From Clostridium sp. CAG:169 (lineage in GTDB: Bacteria; Bacillota; Clostridia; Oscillospirales; Ruminococcaceae): a DNA stretch of 13,317 nucleotides. A program made the position numbers and the translations under genes. Position 1 is the stretch's first letter; each line of letters starts with the position of its first letter. The stretch spans positions 1 through 13,317 of the forward strand of contig FR880225.1 in NCBI GenBank assembly GCA_000435195.1, given 5' to 3'. The notes under the pieces are model-generated. The model saw nothing but the letters and a program-made list of their open reading frames with translations. It was not told where the DNA came from and did no database searches. Below, piece after piece: positions 7,275 through 12,570 of this stretch.

Positions 7275-9836
7275 CTACTGACCGGTCGCCTGACCCTCCT
7301 GCTGCTGTTGTTGCTGTTCTGCCTCCGGGTCAATGTTGACAGTGATAATCGAGCCGGTTTCCGCACTGGAGCCGGGAGGTGGGTCCTGTGTAACAACCAC
7401 CTCTTCCGCACCCTCGGGCACAGAACCGACGATGTTGATATTGAATCCTGCGTTGGTAATCAGCTGGTTTGCATCCGAAACGCTGCGTCCTAATACGTCA
7501 GGAACCGTTCCGCTGCTGTTAGCTTCGTTTTCATCGGTGTAGAGGATAACGGTTCCGCCGTATGGCAGGGTCTTGCCAGCCTCCGGCACCTGCTTGAGAA
7601 CGTGCTTGCCCTGACCGACAATCTCGGTCTTGAGTCCGGCAGCACGGATGGTCGCCTGTGCCTCATGCGGTTTGGTAGTCACATAGTTTTTGACGGTGAC
7701 CTCTTCCTGCTCCTCCTTTTGTGCATCGGTGAAGGATGGCTCATAACCTAAATAAGGCAGGATGTCCTCCAGCATCGCGCCGACGACCGGCGCTGCAATG
7801 GTGGAAGATTGCGCATTGCCTACTACCGGCTCATCCAGCGCGACCAGCACAGCAATCTTCGGGTCGTCTGCCGGTGCAAAGCCCACGAAGGAAAGAATGT
7901 TGCCGTACTGTATTCCGTTTTCGTCGAAGTTATCCAACTTCTCGGAGGTGCCGGTCTTACCGCCGATGCGGTAGCCCGGGATCGCTGCATTTCGACCGGA
8001 GGCATCGCTGCCGCCGGCTACGACCTGTTCTCCCAGATAGCAGACCTTTTGCGAGGTCTGTTCGGAGATGACCTGCCGCTTGACAGTCGGCTCGGTGGTT
8101 TCCACGATGTTGCGGTCCGAATCGATGATCTGTTTGACCACATACGGTTGCATCAGGTTGCCGCCGTTGAGCGCTGCCGACAGGGCAGTCACCAGCTGCA
8201 ACGAGGAGACCTTGAAGGTCTGACCGAAGGCGCTCGAACTAAGCTCCGAGATACCCATGGTGTCCGCGTCGTAGTGCATACTGCTGTTGTCCGCTTCACC
8301 CGGCAGGTCGATGCCAGTCAGGTCGCCCAAGCCGAAGCGGTCAAAATAGGTGGTAAAGTTTTCCACACCGGTCTGCTGACCGATTTCGATAAAGGCAGGG
8401 TTGCAGGAATGCTTCATTGCCTGGGTCAGGTCCTGCATATCATGACCGCCGTTGTCCCTTTTCCAGCAGTGAATCTTGTTGCCTGCAACCTCTTTGTAGC
8501 CGATGCAGTAATAGGTGCTGTCCATGGAGATGCTGCCGCTGTCCAGCGCTGCCGCAGCGGTAATCAGCTTAAATACTGAACCCGGTTCATATGGGTCGGA
8601 GATGACCTTGTTCCTCCACTGACCGTTCTGTTCATCCAGCAGCCACTCCTGGAATTCTTCCTCGGTCAAACCGCCGTTAAGGGCGCGCAGGCGCAGATTA
8701 TCTGCCAGCAAATCCTCCTGCGTAACATCAGACAGCTTTAATTCTTCCCCTGCAACACCGGAAGAAATCGGCAGATTCTGCTGGGTCTGCGGCTGGGTGG
8801 GATCCACCGTTCCGCCCTGGGTATTTTGGTTTATCTGTCCCTGTTGCCCTTGGGAAGTGCCGCCCTGCAGTGCCTGTACCGCCGCATTGGTGGAGCTTAA
8901 AGCATTTTCTCTTTTTTGGCGGATTTCTTTTTCCAGGCGCAGCACCGCCTGCCGGTCGGTCAGCTGACGCGGATTATTGGGGTCAAAGTCCGGCTTGCTT
9001 GCCATCGCAAGGATTTCTCCGGTGTCCACATCCATCACGATGCCGGTCGCACGTTTTTTTACATCATGCTCTACTACAGCAATCTCCAGATGCTTTTCCA
9101 CAAAGTGCTGGATGACCTCATCGATGGTCAGCACCAGTGAGTTTCCGTCCTGCGATTCATACAGCTTTTCATACTGAAAGGGCATTTCACCGTTTTGACC
9201 GTTTTTAGCAGAAACAATTCTGCCCTCGCTTCCGGTCAGTATCTTGTTGTAGTAGGATTCCAATCCGTAGGCGCCGCGGTTATCATAGGCATTGACAAAG
9301 CCCAAAACGGACGCAGCCAGGTCGTCGAAGGGATAAACCCTTTTACTGCCCTGGTTGAGGGTGATGCAGTTGATTCCATTTGTTTGGATAAACAGCTCGA
9401 TTGCATCCGCCGTTTCTTTGTCCACCTTATATTGGAGCACCTCCCAGTAGGAGTTGACATTTTCCGCTTTTTTACGGATTGTTTCTTCGGTGACGTCGAT
9501 CAGGGAAGGCAGTCCGGTCGCCGGGTCGCACAGGACCTTCAGCTCCGCTTCCCTTTTTTCCTCCTTGCTGCTCAGGTTTGCCGGCTCAAACACAACGTCC
9601 CAAACCGTTTTACTGGTTGCAAGGGTTTTCATGTTGGTATCGTAAATCGACCCGCGGTGCGGCTCGATGACCGTATCTTTTAGCTGCTGGTTCAAAGCCA
9701 GCTGTTTATAGCGGTCGCCATCGACAATCTGAAGATAAAACAGCCGCCCGACCAGCACTGCACTACACACTGCACAAAGCACAAACGCAACCAAGCCAAT
9801 CTTCTTGCGTGTCACATTTCTGGAGTGATTTGCCAT
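7275..9836 (-). CDS. ftsI: Class B penicillin-binding protein (FtsI/PbpB/SpoVD type) with two PASTA domains
   Basis: This is the septal transpeptidase that cross-links peptidoglycan made by FtsW. The 853-residue protein has a short cytoplasmic tail, one membrane anchor (about 13-36) ending in GRLFYLQ, and a PBP dimerisation domain beginning with PHRGSIYD (59-66). The transpeptidase domain has the active-site SVFK (Ser420-Lys423), SCN (477-479) and KTG (627-629), all intact. Two PASTA domains follow at about 714-769 and 775-836. The tail is Gln-rich with six consecutive Gln. Between ASKPDFDPNNP (279-289) and WRNKVISDPYEPGS (407-420) lies an insert of about 117 residues, part of it Q/N/G/T-rich; this site varies in length in the family but is commonly much shorter. 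The start ATG has AGGATGG about 8 nt upstream. Whether it serves vegetative division, sporulation or both cannot be told from sequence, so the symbol is a functional guess. Confidence 0.93.
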   Translation of the reverse strand: MANHSRNVTRKKIGLVAFVLCAVCSAVLVGRLFYLQIVDGDRYKQLALNQQLKDTVIEPHRGSIYDTNMKTLATSKTVWDVVFEPANLSSKEEKREAELKVLCDPATGLPSLIDVTEETIRKKAENVNSYWEVLQYKVDKETADAIELFIQTNGINCITLNQGSKRVYPFDDLAASVLGFVNAYDNRGAYGLESYYNKILTGSEGRIVSAKNGQNGEMPFQYEKLYESQDGNSLVLTIDEVIQHFVEKHLEIAVVEHDVKKRATGIVMDVDTGEILAMASKPDFDPNNPRQLTDRQAVLRLEKEIRQKRENALSSTNAAVQALQGGTSQGQQGQINQNTQGGTVDPTQPQTQQNLPISSGVAGEELKLSDVTQEDLLADNLRLRALNGGLTEEEFQEWLLDEQNGQWRNKVISDPYEPGSVFKLITAAAALDSGSISMDSTYYCIGYKEVAGNKIHCWKRDNGGHDMQDLTQAMKHSCNPAFIEIGQQTGVENFTTYFDRFGLGDLTGIDLPGEADNSSMHYDADTMGISELSSSAFGQTFKVSSLQLVTALSAALNGGNLMQPYVVKQIIDSDRNIVETTEPTVKRQVISEQTSQKVCYLGEQVVAGGSDASGRNAAIPGYRIGGKTGTSEKLDNFDENGIQYGNILSFVGFAPADDPKIAVLVALDEPVVGNAQSSTIAAPVVGAMLEDILPYLGYEPSFTDAQKEEQEEVTVKNYVTTKPHEAQATIRAAGLKTEIVGQGKHVLKQVPEAGKTLPYGGTVILYTDENEANSSGTVPDVLGRSVSDANQLITNAGFNINIVGSVPEGAEEVVVTQDPPPGSSAETGSIITVNIDPEAEQQQQQQEGQATGQ
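7299..7316 (-). repeat. CAR trinucleotide run encoding six glutamines
   Basis: Codons 841-846 of the PBP gene read CAG/CAA six times in a row in its extracellular C-terminal tail, after the second PASTA domain. Such a run can change length by replication slippage without shifting the frame, and the tail after PASTA2 is not expected to be structured. Confidence 0.7.
8769..8879 (-). repeat. Q/N/G/T-rich low-complexity segment inside the PBP transpeptidase domain
   Basis: Residues about 320-356 of the PBP are dominated by Gln, Gly, Asn, Thr and Pro, for example GGTSQGQQGQINQNTQGG at 325-342. The segment lies between a charged helix-like stretch (294-312) and an acidic stretch (363-405), all inserted just before the active-site SVFK motif. 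No exact DNA tandem repeat is seen, so this is compositional bias rather than a microsatellite. Confidence 0.65.
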
Positions 9837-9924
9837 TATGTTACCATCCTATCCTGTTCCAAAATTTTACCCTGAAACAAAACAAGAGCTAAGATGTCTT
9901 TGAATACTTCTTAACTCCTGTTTC

Positions 9925-9970
9925 TGCCCTAATACGGGCAATCCGCCGCCGCAACAGAAAAGACCGGCGG
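9925..9970 (-). promoter_or_regulatory. Two adjacent hairpins in the ftsL-PBP gap
   Basis: Directly after the ftsL-like stop codon the minus strand can form a CCGCCG/CGGCGG stem (9970-9965 with 9951-9946, loop of 13). A smaller TGCCC/GGGCA stem with a six-base loop follows (9940-9925). Neither is followed by a T run, so they are unlikely to terminate transcription; pausing, processing or stability are possible. The rest of the 136-nt gap holds no convincing promoter. Confidence 0.4.
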
Positions 9971-9972
9971 GA

Positions 9973-10470
9973 CTATTCCATTGTATTTTTCTCAGGTGAC
10001 AGATATGCCATTAAATCGGAGAGTCCTTTTTTTAACTGCTCCAGGAGGGTCGGATTGTGGTTTTCCAGTTCATCCACCCGGTCCCCATCCGAAAAGCTAA
10101 CGTAGGTCACCTGATCCTCACGCAGCTTTGCCATTCCATTCTCACGGGTCACCGTACTTTCGATGTTGTTCAGCGCCATCGAGCTTTCCAGCTCGGCGCT
10201 CAGCGTGCGGTAGTCGGATTCCAGAAGCTCCAGCTGCTGATTGCAGGCAGTGATTTTCATGGTGATTTCGGTGATTGCCACCTGGCTGAAGATAACGCCC
10301 AGCACCCCTACAAAGAAGATGGCGACACAGACAGCAACCTTGGCAATAAACTCCTTGTTCTTTCTCTGCTGCTGTTTTTTTGTGACGACCTTCAGCTTTG
10401 GTTTGCGCTGTGGCTGGCGCTGTATTTCAAACCGATCAAAATCATACGCTACATTACTTTGACTTGCCAT
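9973..10470 (-). CDS. ftsL: FtsL-like septum formation protein (bitopic membrane, coiled coil)
   Basis: FtsL is a small bitopic division protein that, with DivIC/FtsB and DivIB/FtsQ, activates the FtsW-PBP pair. The 165-residue product has a basic cytoplasmic N-terminus (RKPKLKVVTKKQQQRKNK, 22-39). One membrane helix follows at about 42-64, then a heptad-like stretch at 66-104. After this comes a segment of the form IESTVTRENGMAKLREDQV (103-121), which resembles the lGM.kp...Q.vy end of FtsL/DivIC proteins. A further 40 residues follow, so it is longer than the common 100-130 residue FtsL. Sequence similarity in this family is weak; the call rests on size, topology and its position between rsmH and the class B PBP gene. 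The start ATG has AAAGGGG about ten nucleotides upstream. It is 41 nt after rsmH. Confidence 0.75.
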   Translation of the reverse strand: MASQSNVAYDFDRFEIQRQPQRKPKLKVVTKKQQQRKNKEFIAKVAVCVAIFFVGVLGVIFSQVAITEITMKITACNQQLELLESDYRTLSAELESSMALNNIESTVTRENGMAKLREDQVTYVSFSDGDRVDELENHNPTLLEQLKKGLSDLMAYLSPEKNTME

Positions 10471-10511
10471 GGCAACCGACCCCTTTTATCTTTATTCAAA
10501 ACAGACCCCGT

Positions 10512-11453
10512 TTAGCCTTCCAGCTTTTCCAGGACCCGCAGTTTTGCACTTCTGCTTCGGTTGTTCCGCTCGATCTCCTCGGCTGTCGGCTCGATCGGTT
10601 TGCGGGACACCAGCTTTGCTCTGGGCTTTTTGCCGCAGACGCAGACCGGAAACTCCGGCGGGCAGGTGCAGCCCACCGTATAGGACGCAAACATCTGTTT
10701 GACAATCCTGTCCTCCAACGAATGGAAGGTGATGATGCAGAATCTTCCCCCTACATTCAAACAATCAAAACTTTTGTCGATACATTCCTTTAAATGCTCC
10801 AGCTCGTGGTTGACCTCGATGCGGATTGCCTGAAAGGTCTGTTTCGCCGGATGCCCTTTGCCTCTTTTGGCTGCTGCCGGATAAGCCTGTTTAATCAGCT
10901 CAACCAGCTCGAAGGTGGTTTCGACCGGCTTTTCTTCCCTTGCCCGCACAATTTCGGAGGCGATGCGCACGGCAAATTTTTCTTCTCCGTACTCGCGCAA
11001 AATACGGATCAGCTCCTCCTTCGGGTAGGAATTGACCACATCATAGGCGCTCAAACCGTGCTGGCTCATGCGCATATCCAGCTTGGAATCAAAGTGATAG
11101 GAAAAGCCGCGCTCGGCGGTGTCCAGCTGGCGGGAAGAAACGCCCAAATCCAGCAGGATACCATCCACCTTTGGGATGCCCAGTCGCTGCAAAATCTGCG
11201 GAATGTCCTTAAAATCCCCATCGACCACCTGTGCTGCCGGATAAGGCGCAAGCCGCTGGGTCGCTGTCTGGATGGCGTCCGGGTCCTTATCAATGGCAAT
11301 CAGTCTGCCGCCCTGCTCAAAGCTCAGCCGCTTTGCAATCTGGGAGGAATGTCCCGCACCTCCTGCGGTCCCGTCCACATAGATTCCGTTTGGACGGATA
11401 TTCAGTCCCTCGATTGTTTCCTCCAGCAGCACCGACACATGCTGAAACTCCAT
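10512..11453 (-). CDS. rsmH: 16S rRNA (cytosine(1402)-N(4))-methyltransferase RsmH (MraW)
   Basis: RsmH uses S-adenosylmethionine to N4-methylate C1402 of 16S rRNA in the ribosomal P site. The 313-residue length is normal. Motifs include HVSVLLEE at 5-12, the SAM-binding DGTAGGAGHS at 27-36, DLGVSSRQLDTAERGFS at 102-118, HPAKQTFQAIRIEVNHEL at 201-218 and ITFHSLEDRIVK at 241-252. A cysteine-rich patch CTCPPEFPVCVC (262-273) is followed by NNRSRSAKLRV at 297-307, both typical. The start ATG is supported by AGGAGG about 7-8 nt upstream, the strongest ribosome site in the cluster. It follows mraZ by 37 nt, the near-universal mraZ-rsmH pair. In E. coli excess MraZ is reported to be harmful and to be offset by RsmH, which may explain the linkage. 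Confidence 0.97.
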   Translation of the reverse strand: MEFQHVSVLLEETIEGLNIRPNGIYVDGTAGGAGHSSQIAKRLSFEQGGRLIAIDKDPDAIQTATQRLAPYPAAQVVDGDFKDIPQILQRLGIPKVDGILLDLGVSSRQLDTAERGFSYHFDSKLDMRMSQHGLSAYDVVNSYPKEELIRILREYGEEKFAVRIASEIVRAREEKPVETTFELVELIKQAYPAAAKRGKGHPAKQTFQAIRIEVNHELEHLKECIDKSFDCLNVGGRFCIITFHSLEDRIVKQMFASYTVGCTCPPEFPVCVCGKKPRAKLVSRKPIEPTAEEIERNNRSRSAKLRVLEKLEG

Positions 11454-11490
11454 TCCTTCGCCCTCCTGCTTTCCTGTTTTACTCTATCAT

Positions 11491-11913
11491 TTAAAAATCA
11501 AGCTCATCCATTGTTTGTGCAATCATGTCGGAAGTGACCTCGTTGCACATCTGCTCCCACTGGTCCTGGTCCCAGATTTCGGCGCGGTTGGAAGCTCCCA
11601 CAATCACCAAATCTTTCTGCAAACCCGCATACTGGCGCAGATTTTGCGGAATCAAAATCCTGCCCTGCTTGTCCGGCTGCACCTGCGTGGCGCCGGCAAA
11701 CAGAAAGCGCTGCAAAGCACGCGCCTTGGAAAGAGGCAGGCTGTTGAGCTTTTCGGTCAACTTGTCCCACTCCTGCTGGGAGTAGACAAACAGGCACGGG
11801 TCTCCCAATCCTTTGGAAAGGATGAAGGTTTCCCCCAAATCTTCGCGCAGCTTTGCCGGGAAGTTGACCCTTCCTTTGGTATCCAGACTGTGCTGGTATT
11901 CACCAATCAGCAT
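11491..11913 (-). CDS. mraZ: Division/cell wall cluster transcriptional regulator MraZ
   Basis: MraZ is a ring-forming AbrB-fold DNA-binding protein that binds spaced repeats in its own promoter and controls the dcw operon. The 140-residue product has the two expected half-domains, each with a DxxxR motif: DTKGR at 11-15 within GEYQHSLDTKGRVNFPAKLR, and DKQGR at 81-85 within QPDKQGRILIPQNLR. The C-terminal EIWDQDQWEQ is also typical. The start ATG has an AAGGTGG ribosome site about 7 nt upstream. It is the first gene of the minus-strand cluster, with a good promoter and GTGG-type direct repeats just upstream, so autoregulation is likely. Position, length and motifs all agree. Confidence 0.96.
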   Translation of the reverse strand: MLIGEYQHSLDTKGRVNFPAKLREDLGETFILSKGLGDPCLFVYSQQEWDKLTEKLNSLPLSKARALQRFLFAGATQVQPDKQGRILIPQNLRQYAGLQKDLVIVGASNRAEIWDQDQWEQMCNEVTSDMIAQTMDELDF

Positions 11914-11959
11914 TGCCGCACCACCTTAAATCGCTTGCCTGCCGAAGCTCAGAACGATT

Positions 11960-12006
11960 CTCCACCGCTCCGGTGTTCCTCTCTACTTTTCCCCACTTCT
12001 CTCCAC
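11960..12006 (-). promoter_or_regulatory. Probable MraZ operator: GTGG-type direct repeats at 10-bp spacing
   Basis: On the minus strand GTGGAG (12006-12001), GTGGGG (11996-11991) and GTAGAG (11986-11981) recur at exactly 10 bp, each after an AA(A)/GAA lead. A fourth GTGGAG (11965-11960) lies 21 bp further on. Known MraZ sites are TGGG-type repeats with 5-nt spacers in E. coli and AAAGTG-type repeats in Mycoplasma, so the fit is close. The repeats start at about +4 from the predicted transcription start, a position suited to repression. Confidence 0.75.
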
Positions 12007-12015
12007 TTTGTAATT

Positions 12016-12044
12016 ATTATAACTTTGTTTACAAAAAAAAGCAA
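12016..12044 (-). promoter_or_regulatory. Sigma-A-type promoter of the dcw cluster (PmraZ)
   Basis: On the minus strand TTGCTT (12044-12039) is followed after exactly 17 bp by a perfect TATAAT (12021-12016). The spacer is AT-rich, with a T run directly after the -35. The predicted start is near 12009, giving a leader of about 95 nt before the mraZ ATG. No other equally good promoter is seen ahead of mraZ. Confidence 0.8.
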
Positions 12045-12187
12045 GTATTTTTACCTTTACTCTCTGCAATAATTTTTCGACAAAAAGATACTCTCTTTCC
12101 TTTTTATTCGCTGTTCTTTGTACTTTTTCCAATATTTTCCTTTCTTTTAACAATTTCTTTTGGAACAATCTATCCGAAAGCTGCATA

Positions 12188-12220
12188 TTACAATTTGTAA
12201 AATTTTATTTTACATTTGTA
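12188..12220. promoter_or_regulatory. Paired TACA/TGTA dyads forming a larger AT-rich inverted repeat
   Basis: TTACAATTTGTAA (12188-12200) is a perfect 13-bp palindrome, and TACATTTGTA (12211-12220) is a second dyad whose centre is about 21 bp away, two helical turns. Together they also form a longer stem, TGTAAAAT-TTT-ATTTTACA flanked by TACAA and TTGTA. TACAnnTGTA is the core recognised by BlaI/MecI/CopY repressors, but no such gene is in view and AT-rich DNA yields such matches by chance. Confidence 0.35.
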
Positions 12221-12438
12221 TGCTTTGGCTGTTGTTCTTCGCACCTTCCATTTTTTAGATCAGGCAAAGCGGTTTCCGAGAAAGTTTCCTCTGTTTTTTA
12301 TATTTTTATCCTTACAAATTGAACACAATGTATAAATATTCTTTCTTCCTTCCTTTTAAATCTGATCATATCCTCCGATTGAATTTATAAAATCAATTAA
12401 CCTAATTTCTATAATAAAAAATATCAATCAAAAATTGC

Positions 12439-12480
12439 TTGACTTTGTTCCGGTTTTTTCTTACTCTTATCCTGATAAGA
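12439..12480 (+). promoter_or_regulatory. Candidate promoter with overlapping palindrome for the reductase gene
   Basis: TTGACT (12439-12444) and TACTCT (12462-12467) are 17 bp apart and could serve as -35 and -10; the -35 is good and the -10 weak. A perfect palindrome TCTTATC-CT-GATAAGA (12465-12480) overlaps the -10 and the predicted start near 12474, where a repressor could block transcription. It matches no operator that I can name with confidence. Confidence 0.4.
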
Positions 12481-12485
12481 ACGTA

Positions 12486-12522
12486 CTTCTCCGTTGGGAA
12501 ATTCCCAGTCGGAAGCATTTTT
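12486..12522 (+). terminator. Attenuator-like hairpin with T run in the reductase leader
   Basis: TCCG (12490-12493) and TGGGAA (12495-12500) pair with TTCCCA (12502-12507) and CGGA (12510-12513), giving a stem of about 10-11 pairs with a one-base bulge. A five-T run (12518-12522) comes four nucleotides later. This resembles an intrinsic terminator inside a leader rather than at a gene end, since no gene ends here. The alternative pairing noted in the findings could prevent it from forming. Confidence 0.35.
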
Positions 12523-12545
12523 CGTTTCCCAAAAAGGAATCGAAA
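12520..12545 (+). promoter_or_regulatory. Second leader hairpin just upstream of the reductase gene
   Basis: TTTCGTTTCC (12520-12529) pairs with GGAATCGAAA (12536-12545) around a six-base A-rich loop, with one T-T mismatch in ten positions. The stem ends 25 nt before the ATG at 12571. Its left arm contains TTTCCC, which is also complementary to TTGGGAAA of the preceding hairpin. Confidence 0.4.
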
Positions 12546-12570
12546 TCAGGAATAGAAAAGAGAGAAAGAA

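Larger units (their letters stand above)
12045..12570. other. AT-rich divergent intergenic region, apparently non-coding
   Basis: This stretch between the mraZ promoter and the plus-strand reductase gene is much richer in A and T than the flanking genes, with long pyrimidine runs on the plus strand. I see no tRNA, no rRNA, no recognisable riboswitch consensus and no convincing small gene. It does hold TACA/TGTA dyads (12188-12220), an isolated TATAAT at 12410-12415 without a good -35, and a cluster of inverted repeats from 12465 to 12545 described separately. Confidence 0.7.

Noticed and set aside
11983..12186. Minus-strand reading frame of 67 codons upstream of mraZ with a basic, coil-like product
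   Set aside because: It has no ribosome site, uses low-complexity AT-rich DNA, and runs straight through the -35, -10 and MraZ repeats. Promoter DNA explains the region better.
12181..12240. The AT-rich inverted repeat at 12188-12220 as a bidirectional terminator
   Set aside because: The stem has almost no GC pairs and no long T run follows on either strand. The flanking genes are divergent, so no terminator is needed there.
12297..12369. Possible 24-codon minus-strand ORF with GGAGG just before its ATG
   Set aside because: The spacing from GGAGG to ATG is only two nucleotides, the product has no recognisable feature, and it lies in compositionally biased intergenic DNA.
12045..12438. tRNA, riboswitch, CRISPR or insertion sequence in the long intergenic region
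   Set aside because: I found no cloverleaf, no recognised riboswitch core, no regularly spaced direct repeats and no transposase fragment or terminal inverted repeats by eye.
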